From: Planctomycetia bacterium
GTDB taxonomy: Bacteria; Planctomycetota; UBA1135; UBA2386
Reading direction: 5' to 3'
Assembly (NCBI GenBank): GCA_005776475.1
Contig: SXPB01000084.1
Location: 1-34,436 of the forward strand
Length of the DNA: 34,436 bases
The notes beneath the pieces are model-generated. The model worked only from the letters and a program-made list of their open reading frames with translations. It was not told the origin of the DNA and did no database searches. Numbering within the stretch: the stretch's first letter is position 1; the number at the start of each line of letters is the position of its first letter. Below are positions 7,865 to 15,717 of the stretch, piece by piece. Made by a program: the position numbers and the translations under genes.

Positions 7865-9683
7865 CCGTCACCGGCGGCAGCGCCGCCTTCTTCAAGAACA
7901 GCACTGCGAAGCACGTCGCGTCGAACAGCAAGCCACGCGGATGCTCGGACGCGAACGCGCCGCTCTTCTGCTGGCGCGACAGGATCTGCAGCGCCCCTTC
8001 GTAGTACCAATCGCGACCCTGGATCAGCGCCACGCCGTGCAGCTCGCAGGTGCGTTCGAGGCCGTAGAGGTAGTAGTAGAAATTGTCGTCGGCGCGATCG
8101 ATGTAACCCGGGTTGTTGCGCACGCAGAACTCGGCCCCGAGCCACGCAAAGCCGGCCTGGATGCCCGCGTCGATCTTCGGCATCACGTCGGCCTTCTGCT
8201 GGCCACTGCGCAACAGACCAAAGCGCGAGATCACGAGGCTGCCGACCCCGGCCGCCGTCATCGAGCCGTACGCGGGCCGATCGGGCGTGTGGTAGGCGTA
8301 GCCGCGCGTCGGCACCGGCGCCGGCGTGGTCTTCGTGCGCTTGTTGGGTTCGTCGGCGATGGCCTGCGCCGCCAGGTCGGCATAGGTCGTGAGTTCGAGC
8401 GGCAGCGTGCGCCCTTCGTGCGGCACCGCTACATCGAGCTGGTAGACGGCTGTCGCACGCCACGTGGTCGGCGAGACCTCGAGGCCGCACAGCGACGCCG
8501 CGTAGAGGCCGAGCAGGCCGTATTGGTTGACCGAGTTGTCGAAGCGCGGACCGGCGGTGTAGTTGAACGCCAACCGGTAGCCGGGCTTGCTGCGCGTGTC
8601 GATGTTCTGCAGCAGCTTCGCGAGCCACTCGCCCGCGAGCTTCTTGTCGGCCTCGGACAACTTGCGTTCCTTCGGCGCCGTGAGGCGCCCTGAGCGCAGC
8701 AGGTCGGCTTCGCCCGGCGGCGTGTACCACTCGGCCAACGCCATCAACGCCACGCTCAGCGAGTAGCTGTCGACCAGTTCGCGGCGGCGCAGTTCGTCGA
8801 AGGCCGCAACCACCACCGGATCGTCGTGCGGCACTTCCGCATGCAGCATCGTCAGCAGCCCGAGCGCGATGCGGCCCGCGCCGTAGCTGCGGGCGCCGTC
8901 AGCCTGGTCCTGCAGGTGCTTGCGACCGAGGTCCTTGAACTCCCGCTGCAACCACTCGGCGCCACTGCCGATCGCCTTGCGCACGTCGCCGCGGAAGTCG
9001 GCGTCCTGATTCTGGTGCACGCCTTTCAGCGTCCAGGCGTCATCCACCACCAGGCGCCGGAACTTGCCCTTCGCTTCTTCGTACGCGAGGGCGACCTCGC
9101 CGCGAAACGAACTCACCACGCCCTGCGCCGCGTCGAACGTGCGCGTCAGCGAGACCGTGCCGACCGCATCGTGCTTGCACAGCGGCCGGATGAACCTGCC
9201 CAGCGCCGCCTTGCCTTCACCCGGCCGCACTTCGGGATCCTCGGTCGCCACCGTGAACGAGAACTTCTGCGCCCCGTCGGCGCCGGGTGGCACTGCCTTG
9301 CCGGTCACCACCAGATCGCCGAAGGGCACGATGCGACGGAACCGGAGCTTCACGTCGCCATCGAGTCGAAGGTCGAATGCGAGCGCGCGCAAGACGTCGC
9401 GCAGGTCGCGCGCCTCGTCGGCGACGGCGCGCTGGTCGGCCGTGAGTTCCCCCTGGCACAGCCACGGCGTCGGCACGAGGTGCGGCAACAGACCGACCGG
9501 CGGCGCGTCCTTCACTTCCAGCTGCTTCGCGGCGGCGAGCGAATCGGCGACGCCACTCTTCGCCGAGTAGGTGCGCTCGTATTCGGCGGCACCACGCAGC
9601 GGCAGCTTCCAGATCGGCTCCTGCGCCGGCATCGCCATCGGGAGAAGCAACGCCGCTGCGACACCCGCGAACAACCGCGTCAT
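7857..9683 (-). CDS. Secreted alpha-toroid (squalene-cyclase/prenyltransferase-like) protein
   Basis: A 608-residue protein with a signal peptide (MTRLFAGVAAALLLPMAMPA). Residues 30 to about 235 are beta-rich and unassigned. Residues 240-605 carry the repeating helical pattern of alpha/alpha-toroid proteins: AIGSGAEWLQREF, YGAGRIALGLLTMLHA, VNQYGLLGLYAASLCG, SMTAAGVGSLVISRFGL, AGFAWLGAEF, NFYYYLYGLERTCELHG and WYYEGALQILSRQQKSGAF followed by a final LLFDATCFAVLFLKKA helix. The DxDD or QW catalytic signatures of true squalene cyclases are not evident, so terpene cyclisation should not be assumed; planctomycetes carry many secreted relatives of unknown role. The ATG overlaps the stop of the alpha/beta hydrolase gene (ATGA), indicating translational coupling, and its own stop overlaps dus. 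Confidence 0.7.
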   Translation of the reverse strand: MTRLFAGVAAALLLPMAMPAQEPIWKLPLRGAAEYERTYSAKSGVADSLAAAKQLEVKDAPPVGLLPHLVPTPWLCQGELTADQRAVADEARDLRDVLRALAFDLRLDGDVKLRFRRIVPFGDLVVTGKAVPPGADGAQKFSFTVATEDPEVRPGEGKAALGRFIRPLCKHDAVGTVSLTRTFDAAQGVVSSFRGEVALAYEEAKGKFRRLVVDDAWTLKGVHQNQDADFRGDVRKAIGSGAEWLQREFKDLGRKHLQDQADGARSYGAGRIALGLLTMLHAEVPHDDPVVVAAFDELRRRELVDSYSLSVALMALAEWYTPPGEADLLRSGRLTAPKERKLSEADKKLAGEWLAKLLQNIDTRSKPGYRLAFNYTAGPRFDNSVNQYGLLGLYAASLCGLEVSPTTWRATAVYQLDVAVPHEGRTLPLELTTYADLAAQAIADEPNKRTKTTPAPVPTRGYAYHTPDRPAYGSMTAAGVGSLVISRFGLLRSGQQKADVMPKIDAGIQAGFAWLGAEFCVRNNPGYIDRADDNFYYYLYGLERTCELHGVALIQGRDWYYEGALQILSRQQKSGAFASEHPRGLLFDATCFAVLFLKKAALPPVTGG

Positions 9684-10546
9684 CGTCCGATCCTCGTCAG
9701 GAAGTTGCCGAGTCGTCGCCCGAACTCAGCAGGTTCGTCGAGATGCAGGAAGTGCGACACGCCGGCCATCGCCTGCCAATCTACGTCGGGCCGCAGCCGG
9801 CGCACGAACGCTTCGTAGTCGGCGTTCCACGCGGGATTCGGCGCGTTGACGACAAGCAACGGCACGCCGATCGGGGCCGGGCTCCACATCGCCGGGTCGA
9901 GCGTCGCCGCGAAGCCTTCCGCCATCCCCCGCTGCCCGGTCGCCAGGATCGTCGAGCGCAGGAACTCGCGGCGCTCCGCCGGCATCGACTTCGGCAGCAT
10001 GCCATCGACGATGCGTTCGGCGAACTGCGTCCGCTCCGCACCCTGCAGCGGCGCCAGCATGCGCTGTGCCTGCGCCGGGTCGGTGAAGAACGGCCGCATC
10101 GGCCCGTCGATCGACACGAGCCCGGCCACCCGACGGGGATGCCGCGTCAACACGCGCATCGCCACGGGCATGCCGTTGCTGTGTCCCACCAGCACCGCAT
10201 CGTCGGCACCGATTCCATCGAGCACGGCAACGACCGCGTCGGCGAACGTGTCCATCGTCAGCGGGGCGGCGCTCGGCGGGCTCTCGCCATGCCCAGGCAA
10301 ATCGATCGCGACCAACCGGCGAGCGCGCCCCAGGTTCGGGTCGGCGAGTTGCGACCGGAAGTGTTCGCGGCAGCACGACCAGCCATGCACGAACAGCACC
10401 ACGGGCCCTTCGCCCACCATCGAGTAGCGCACCGGCTGTCCCAGGCACTGCACCTGCGCCGAAACGACCCCGCCTACAACCCCGGTGGAAGGTGTGGCAG
10501 AACACCCAACCAGGAAGAGCAGCGAAACGAGGGCGATCTGGCGCAT
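9680..10546 (-). CDS. Alpha/beta hydrolase lipoprotein
   Basis: A 288-residue predicted lipoprotein; the signal ends in FLVGC, placing the lipidated cysteine at residue 15. The fold is clear: FVHGW at 53-57 for the oxyanion hole, DLPGHGES at 82-89, nucleophile elbow GHSNG at 121-125 with Ser123, and GVSHFLHLD with the catalytic His265. The acid is less certain; the usual G..D after strand six is replaced by NAPNPAWNAD, where Asp243 is a candidate. The substrate is unknown (esterase, lipase or C-C hydrolase are all possible). It heads the five-gene minus-strand run and is coupled by ATGA overlap to the next gene. The ATG at 10546 is chosen because it begins the lipoprotein signal; the open frame continues further upstream across the divergent gene. 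Confidence 0.85.
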   Translation of the reverse strand: MRQIALVSLLFLVGCSATPSTGVVGGVVSAQVQCLGQPVRYSMVGEGPVVLFVHGWSCCREHFRSQLADPNLGRARRLVAIDLPGHGESPPSAAPLTMDTFADAVVAVLDGIGADDAVLVGHSNGMPVAMRVLTRHPRRVAGLVSIDGPMRPFFTDPAQAQRMLAPLQGAERTQFAERIVDGMLPKSMPAERREFLRSTILATGQRGMAEGFAATLDPAMWSPAPIGVPLLVVNAPNPAWNADYEAFVRRLRPDVDWQAMAGVSHFLHLDEPAEFGRRLGNFLTRIGR

Positions 10547-10595
10547 GGCGGACGGCAAGCGTAGCGTCACCGCGGTCCACTCGCCGCCCGACGCC

Positions 10596-11459
10596 ATGCA
10601 AGAATCCTGGACCTCGCGTCGTTTCGTCTTCGATCTGCCGGTCGATCGCATTGCGGTGCTGCTGTCGCGGCTGCGCGGAACCGCGGCCCGGATCGCGGCC
10701 GCCGTGCGCGCCGTGCCGCCGTCCGTGCTGAACACCCGATGGGACGGCGCGTGGTCGGTGCACGACCACGTCGGTCACCTGCACGATCTCGAAGCGCTGC
10801 ACCTGCGCCGCCTCGACGAACTGGCGCGCGGTGCGCCGACGCTGTCGGCCGCCGACATGAAGAACGAGGCGACCTGGAACGCGGGCCACAACGACAAGCC
10901 GTTCGCGGCCGTGCTGGCGGCGTTCGTCGGCAGCCGCGCCACGTTGCTCGCCCGGCTCGAGGCTCTCGACGCGAAGGCGCTCGCGGTCGCCGCGACCCAC
11001 CCGCGCCTGCAGCAACCGATGCGCGCCATCGACGTCGCGCTGTTCACCGCCGAGCACGACGACCACCACGTGGCGAAGCTCGAAGCCCTGGTGCGCAAGG
11101 CCCCCGCGACGCCGGCGCCGCGCCCCACCTCGACGCCATGGCAATCGCTGCCGATGGACGCGCCGATGACGAAGCTCGAACGGCGCCGCGTGATCGGCAC
11201 CGAGACGATGATCTCGCACATCACGCTGCACCAGGGCTGCGACGTGCCGGTGCACTCCCACGCCAACGAACAGTTCGCCTGCGTGTTGTCGGGCAAGGTG
11301 CGCTTCACGGTCGCCGATGGCGAGCGCGTGCTCGGCGCCGGCGACGTGCTGCATCTGCCGAGCCACGCCCCGCACGGCGCCTACGCGATCGAGACGGCGG
11401 TCGTGCTCGACATCTTCACGCCGCCGAGCGTGCAGACCGGCATCGACGAGAAGCGCTGA
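10596..11459 (+). CDS. DinB-like domain fused to a cupin
   Basis: A 287-residue cytoplasmic protein made of two metal-binding modules. Residues 10-168 match the DinB/YfiT four-helix bundle: WSVHDHVGHLHDLE at 53-66 and AEHDDHHVAKLE at 152-163 supply the typical histidines (H58 or H61, H154, H158). In this superfamily some members are thiol S-transferases dependent on bacillithiol, mycothiol or glutathione. After a proline-rich linker (170-185) comes a small cupin, residues 190-275, with PVHSHANEQF (H220, H222, E225) and SHAPHG (H260), a complete metal-ligand set. The DinB-plus-cupin arrangement suggests a metalloenzyme that transforms one small substrate in two sites, but the reaction is not known. 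The ATG at 10596 is taken because DinB homology starts soon after it; an ATG at 10545 is also in frame. Confidence 0.8.
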   Translation: MQESWTSRRFVFDLPVDRIAVLLSRLRGTAARIAAAVRAVPPSVLNTRWDGAWSVHDHVGHLHDLEALHLRRLDELARGAPTLSAADMKNEATWNAGHNDKPFAAVLAAFVGSRATLLARLEALDAKALAVAATHPRLQQPMRAIDVALFTAEHDDHHVAKLEALVRKAPATPAPRPTSTPWQSLPMDAPMTKLERRRVIGTETMISHITLHQGCDVPVHSHANEQFACVLSGKVRFTVADGERVLGAGDVLHLPSHAPHGAYAIETAVVLDIFTPPSVQTGIDEKR

Positions 11460-11461
11460 GT

Positions 11462-12799
11462 TCAGCCGGCGGTGAAGCGGCGCCGCCAGACGCGCCACGC
11501 CAGCATCGTCGCGACGGCGACGAAGCCCCATTGCACCGCGATCGCGCGCACCATGGTCGGATCCAGCACTCCCTTCTGGTGCCAGAACATGCCCTGGAAG
11601 CCCGTCATCGCCCAATGCGTCAGCGTCGCGTGGGTGACCACGTCGGCCCACCACGGCAGGTCCGCGACCTGAATCGGGAACCAGCAGCCGCCGAGCGCCG
11701 CCATCACGAGGATCAGCATCGTCGACAGCCCCTCGGCTTGCTTCGGCGTGCCCGCCCACACCGCGATCAGCATGCCGAACGCAGTCGCCGCCGCCGCCCA
11801 CGTCACCGCGAGCACGACCAGGGTGAGCGGGTCGCGGAACGTGCCGACGCCGAACACCAGCTCGCCGTAGACGAACATGATCGCCAGCTGCAGCAAGCCG
11901 ACCGCGATACAGAACAGGAACTTGCCGAACAGCAGCGATGCCCGCGGCGCGCCGGACACCAGCAGGCGCCGCAGCGTGCCCTGGTCGCGTTCCTGCAGCA
12001 GCGTCACGCTGCAGGCCATCAGCCCGAACATCAACATCATCACCGTCATGCCGGCGACCGACTGCGCCAGTTGGTGATTGAGGTTCTTCGGCCGCGCCGG
12101 CGGCTGCACGTCCTCGCGCACGACCGGCACCATGTCTTCGAAGATCGACGCCATGTCGAAGCCGTTCGCCGGCGTCGCCGCCGCATCCTTCAGTTCGGCG
12201 TCGCCCGCCACGAAGCGATCGATCACGTTCTGCACCAGCAGCATGCTCGCCTGCACGCGTTCGGCGCCCGCTTCGCTCATGCCCTGGCGCCGCATCATGC
12301 TGGCCAGCAGCCACGGCATGCTCTTGCCCTCGGCGGCGGCCATCGTCGCCTGCATGAGGCCGATGCCGACGAGGCGCGCTTCCATCGCACGACCCGGATC
12401 GCGCACCACCGTGATGGGCGGCTCCTTGCCGGCGGCGAGCGCTTCGCCGTAGCCCTTGCCGACCAGGATCGCGTGGTGCGCTTCGCCATCGAGGACCAAC
12501 GCCCGCGCCATCGCCGCGTCGATCGCCGGTTCGCCGGCGCGTGGCAGCACTGACAGCATGCCGAGTTCACGCAGGCCGCGAACAAACTTCGCGCTGGCGT
12601 CGCTGCCGTCGGCGTCGACCACCCACACGGCGACCTTGGGCATGCCCGAGCTGCCGCCGAAGGCGAACTTCATGATCATGCCGAACACGGTGACGAGCGC
12701 GATCGGCAGCAGCAGCCCGAGCATCATTCCGGTGCGGTCCCGGAAGAAGAGGCGCAGGTCCTTCTGCGCGATGCAGACGCTGGCGGAGAACAGGTTCAT
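11462..12799 (-). CDS. ABC-2 type transporter permease
   Basis: A 445-residue inner-membrane permease of the ABC-2 exporter class. The N-terminal cytoplasmic segment AQKDLRLFFRDRTG precedes the first membrane helix (about 25-43), then a long extracytoplasmic loop (about 45-250), then five hydrophobic segments between 258 and 440, including a GMTVMMLMFGLMACS helix and the family-typical LLQERDQGTLRRLLVSG loop. Such proteins dimerise and pair with one ATPase gene, here the upstream gene whose stop overlaps this ATG (ATGA). Exported substrate unknown; ABC-2 systems move drugs, lipids, polysaccharides or peptides. The stop is only 2 bases from that of the convergent DinB-cupin gene. The permease itself looks complete. 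Confidence 0.88.
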   Translation of the reverse strand: MNLFSASVCIAQKDLRLFFRDRTGMMLGLLLPIALVTVFGMIMKFAFGGSSGMPKVAVWVVDADGSDASAKFVRGLRELGMLSVLPRAGEPAIDAAMARALVLDGEAHHAILVGKGYGEALAAGKEPPITVVRDPGRAMEARLVGIGLMQATMAAAEGKSMPWLLASMMRRQGMSEAGAERVQASMLLVQNVIDRFVAGDAELKDAAATPANGFDMASIFEDMVPVVREDVQPPARPKNLNHQLAQSVAGMTVMMLMFGLMACSVTLLQERDQGTLRRLLVSGAPRASLLFGKFLFCIAVGLLQLAIMFVYGELVFGVGTFRDPLTLVVLAVTWAAAATAFGMLIAVWAGTPKQAEGLSTMLILVMAALGGCWFPIQVADLPWWADVVTHATLTHWAMTGFQGMFWHQKGVLDPTMVRAIAVQWGFVAVATMLAWRVWRRRFTAG

Positions 12800-13497
12800 G
12801 CTTCGTCTCGCAGGGAACGACCGGTCAACGACAAGAACACCTGCTCGAGGTTCGCGTCCGGCGTGCCGGCGCGAGCGGCGAGTTCCGCCGTGGTGCCGCT
12901 GGCAACGACGCGGCCTTCGTGCATGACAGCTACGCGATCGCACAGCCGCTGCACTTCGTCCATCTGGTGCGATGTGTAGATCAGCGTGCGGCCGGCGGAC
13001 CGCAGGGTGCGCAACGACTCGAACAGGTGGTTGCGCGATTGGGGATCGACGCCGACCGACGGTTCGTCGAGCAGCAACAGTTCGTGCCCGTGCAGGTCGC
13101 CGATCGCCAGATTGAGCCGCCGCTTCATGCCACCCGAGAACGTCTTCACGCGGTCGTTCTGGCGATCGACGAGGCCGGCCAGTTCGAGACCGCGCGCGAC
13201 CGCCGTCGCCGTCGCCGCCGCATCGAGCCCCTGGAAGCGCGCAAAGAAGGCCAGGTTCTCGCGCGCCGTCAGGTCGTCGTAGAGCGCCAGTTCCTGCGGC
13301 ACGAGCCCCAGCCGCGATCGCATCGCCGCGTCGCCCGCCGGCCGGAACGCGGCCCCCGCGAACGTCATCGTGCCGGTGAAACCGCCGAGCAGGCCCAGGA
13401 TCGCGCCGCGCCGACACTGCAGGCTCGCCGCGCGCACGGCCTGACGTTCCCGGTAGGAATAGGAGAGGTCAGTGACGGCGAGCAGCGCTTCTTGCAT
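12796..13497 (-). CDS. ABC transporter ATPase lacking the Walker A motif
   Basis: A 233-residue nucleotide-binding subunit of the exporter encoded with the next gene. Most ABC hallmarks are present: Q-loop LGLVPQEL (Q68), signature SGGMK at 121-125, Walker B LLLLDEP at 140-146, D-loop VGVDPQ and switch histidine in TSHQMDE (H177). The Walker A motif is missing: the frame reads GAILGLLG at 31-38 and then directly GFTGTMTFAG, where family members have PNGAGKST plus about ten more residues. About 19 codons appear deleted in frame at 13381-13395. Without the P-loop lysine ATP hydrolysis by this site is not expected. This could be a true loss, a regulatory half-site partner, or an assembly collapse between short direct repeats. 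The ATG at 13497 is preferred; upstream codons are arginine-rich shadow. Confidence 0.85.
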   Translation of the reverse strand: MQEALLAVTDLSYSYRERQAVRAASLQCRRGAILGLLGGFTGTMTFAGAAFRPAGDAAMRSRLGLVPQELALYDDLTARENLAFFARFQGLDAAATATAVARGLELAGLVDRQNDRVKTFSGGMKRRLNLAIGDLHGHELLLLDEPSVGVDPQSRNHLFESLRTLRSAGRTLIYTSHQMDEVQRLCDRVAVMHEGRVVASGTTAELAARAGTPDANLEQVFLSLTGRSLRDEA

Positions 13498-13635
13498 GGC
13501 GGCCAACGTAGCCGCCCGGTCGATCCGACTGCCGCGACAGCGACGAAACCCAGGTTGGATGGCGCGGAAGTACCGCGCCGCGGCGCCGCGCGTCGGCCGT
13601 CCCGTCACCGCCTGCTATCCTGCGGCACCGCCACC

Positions 13636-14490
13636 ATGTGCCGATTCACCCTCTATCTCGGCCCGACCATTCGCCTGTCTTCGCTGGTGGTCGAACCCGA
13701 GCACTCGATCATCGACCAGAGCGCGCACAGCCGCAGCCAGGAGGATCCGCTGAACGGCGACGGCTTCGGCATCGCGTGGTACACGCCCAAGCTGCGGGCC
13801 GAGCCGACGCTGTTCCGCTCGGTGACACCGGCCTGGAACAACACCAACCTGCTCGAACTCGCGCGCGTGGTCGAGAGCCCGGTGATCCTGGCGCACGTCC
13901 GGGCCGCGACGAAACACGGCGGCCAGAGCGAAGCGAACTGCCACCCGTTCCGGCACGGCCGGTTCGCGTTCATGCACAACGGCGACATCGGCGACTTCGC
14001 CAAGGTCCGCCGCGCGCTGCTGGCGACGGTCAGCGACGCCGCGTTCGACGGCGTTGCCGGCAACACCGACAGCGAACACCTGTTCGCGCTCGTCGTCGAC
14101 GAACTGCCGCGTGCGCTCGGCACCGGCGCCGCCCGCCTCGCGCACGCGCTCGCAGCCGCCGTGGCGCGCTGCGTGCAGCTAGGCCGCGACCACGGCACCG
14201 TGGCGCCTTCCTACCTCAACCTCGCGCTGACCGACGGCGAGTGCGCCGTGGCTTGCCGCTTCACCACGGAAGTGGACTACGACGGCGAGAGCCTGTGGGT
14301 GCACACCGGCCGGGTCTACGTCTGCGCCGGCGGCGTCTGCAAGATGCTGTCGCCCGACAGCGGCCACGGCTGCGTGCTGGTCAGCAGCGAGCCGTTGAGT
14401 GACGACCCGGGTTGGGATCTGGTGCCGCGCAACTCGATGGTGCTGATCGAGGCGAACGGCGACACCCGCGTGCAACCGCTGGCCGTCTGA
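13636..14490 (+). CDS. Class II glutamine amidotransferase (YafJ/EgtC-like)
   Basis: A 284-residue N-terminal-nucleophile amidohydrolase domain protein. Met1 is followed at once by Cys2, the nucleophile freed by removal of the initiator methionine, which fixes the start at this ATG. Further family motifs: GDGFGIAWY near 42-50, HVRAATKHGG near 92-101, HPFRHGRFAFMHNGDI near 107-122, and GNTDSEHLF near 144. There is no synthase domain, so, as in YafJ and the ergothioneine-pathway EgtC, it either hydrolyses a gamma-glutamyl compound or supplies ammonia to a separate partner. No egtB/D genes are visible in the window, so EgtC function is not supported by context. It is divergent from the ABC exporter with a 138-base gap. 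Confidence 0.85.
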   Translation: MCRFTLYLGPTIRLSSLVVEPEHSIIDQSAHSRSQEDPLNGDGFGIAWYTPKLRAEPTLFRSVTPAWNNTNLLELARVVESPVILAHVRAATKHGGQSEANCHPFRHGRFAFMHNGDIGDFAKVRRALLATVSDAAFDGVAGNTDSEHLFALVVDELPRALGTGAARLAHALAAAVARCVQLGRDHGTVAPSYLNLALTDGECAVACRFTTEVDYDGESLWVHTGRVYVCAGGVCKMLSPDSGHGCVLVSSEPLSDDPGWDLVPRNSMVLIEANGDTRVQPLAV

Positions 14491-14493
14491 CGA

Positions 14494-14694
14494 TCAGGCG
14501 ACGACGTCGACGAGCGAACCCTTGCCGGGCTCGGGCGCGCCCTGCGGCGGCTTCAACGCCGCCGAATCGATCAAGGCCACTGCGGCGCGACCTTCCTGCT
14601 TCTGCTGGTTCAGGATCTGGCCGAGCACCCGCACGTTCACGCCGCGCAGCACCAGGGCGTGGTTGGTGCCGCAGCTCGTGCAGTCGGAGGTCAT
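14494..14694 (-). CDS. Small CxxC protein, unknown
   Basis: A 66-residue frame between two plus-strand genes, starting at an ATG with sequence MTSDCTSCGTN; Cys5 and Cys8 form a CxxC that could bind zinc or be redox active. The rest (HALVLRGVNVRVLGQILN followed by a lysine/glutamine stretch and a polar tail) has a plausible soluble composition and none of the arginine or alanine runs typical of shadow frames here. The frame stays open upstream, but into the antisense of the glycosylase gene. Its stop lies 3 bases beyond that of the amidotransferase gene. I do not recognise the family; reality as a gene is likely but not certain. Confidence 0.55.
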   Translation of the reverse strand: MTSDCTSCGTNHALVLRGVNVRVLGQILNQQKQEGRAAVALIDSAALKPPQGAPEPGKGSLVDVVA

Positions 14695-14784
14695 GCCCGA
14701 GCATCGGCGCGATGCCCCGCGCTCGCGGAGGCGCGCCGCGAACGCTCCATGCCATCGAAGCACCCGTTCCGTAGCATGCAGGCG

Positions 14785-15708
14785 ATGCCCACGCGCACGA
14801 TCTCGATCCCGGTCGCGGCCCCGTTCGACCTGCGGCTGTGCCTGAACGGCCACGGCTGGGTTGCCCTGGCGCCCCACGCGTTCGACGAAGCGGCCGTTAC
14901 GCTGACGACGGTGCTGCGCCTGCACGACGACGCGGTCGACGCGACGCTGTCGCGAGCGGCGCCCGACGCGTTGCGGTTGCGTCTCGTCAGCCATCGCCCG
15001 CTGGCCGCCGCAGCCACGCGCCTCGCGCGCCAGCAGATCATGCACATGCTGCGGCTGCACGACGACCTCAGCGCCTTCCACGCGATGTGCCGCAAGGATC
15101 CGGGCCTGCGCTGGGCCGCGCGCCGCGGTGCTGGGCGCATGCTGCGTTCGGCGGGCGTGTTCGAAGACCTGATGAAGCTGCTGTTCACCACCAACACGAC
15201 GTGGTCGGGCACCGAAGCGATGACGCGGAGCCTCGTCGCCGCCGCCGGCAGCCAGGCCCCGAGCGGGGCTCGCGCCTTCCCTTCGCCGCAGCAGTGCGTG
15301 CAGCCGGTGGCGTTCTATCGCGACACGGTGCGCACCGGCTATCGGGCCGAAGCCGCCGTGCAGCTGGCGCAGGCGTTCGCGACCGGCGCGCTCGACGACG
15401 CCACGTTCCTGGCCCCGCAGCCGACGGCGCAGCTCTGGGATCGGCTGCTGTCGCTGCGCGGATTCGGTCCGTATGCCGCCGGCCAGGCCATGCGCCTGTG
15501 CGGGCACTACGACAAGCTGGCGCTCGACAGCTGGTGCCGGGCGCGCCTCGCCGAACTCGACGGCAAGAAGCGCCCCCCCTCCGACCGCACGGTCGAACGG
15601 CGGTACGCGCGCTTCGCGCCGTTCCAGGGCCTCGCGCTGTGGCTCGACCTCACCGCCGACTGGCACGGGGAACGCGCCGCTGCAGCGTCAGCCAACGCCG
15701 CCCGGTAG
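14785..15708 (+). CDS. HhH-GPD family DNA glycosylase (AlkA/OGG-like)
   Basis: A 307-residue base-excision repair enzyme. The N-terminal beta domain (residues 5-70) is followed by helices with VFEDLMKLLFTTNTTWSGT at 125-143, equivalent to the conserved segment of the family where bifunctional OGG enzymes carry a lyase lysine. The helix-hairpin-helix is LLSLRGFGPYAAGQ at 221-234 and the catalytic aspartate is in LALDSWCR (Asp248). The aspartate is retained but the OGG-type lysine is not obvious, so a monofunctional 3-methyladenine-type glycosylase is the best guess. It starts a co-directional run ending at 19305. An ATG at 14776 (three residues longer) is equally possible. Confidence 0.82.
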   Translation: MPTRTISIPVAAPFDLRLCLNGHGWVALAPHAFDEAAVTLTTVLRLHDDAVDATLSRAAPDALRLRLVSHRPLAAAATRLARQQIMHMLRLHDDLSAFHAMCRKDPGLRWAARRGAGRMLRSAGVFEDLMKLLFTTNTTWSGTEAMTRSLVAAAGSQAPSGARAFPSPQQCVQPVAFYRDTVRTGYRAEAAVQLAQAFATGALDDATFLAPQPTAQLWDRLLSLRGFGPYAAGQAMRLCGHYDKLALDSWCRARLAELDGKKRPPSDRTVERRYARFAPFQGLALWLDLTADWHGERAAAASANAAR

Positions 15709-15717
15709 CCTGTGGGC

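Noticed and set aside
9726-12314. Very long minus-strand open frame (862 codons)
   Set aside because: It is rich in arginine, alanine and glycine, runs across the DinB-cupin gene and parts of three real genes, and has no domain; it is a shadow produced by high GC3.
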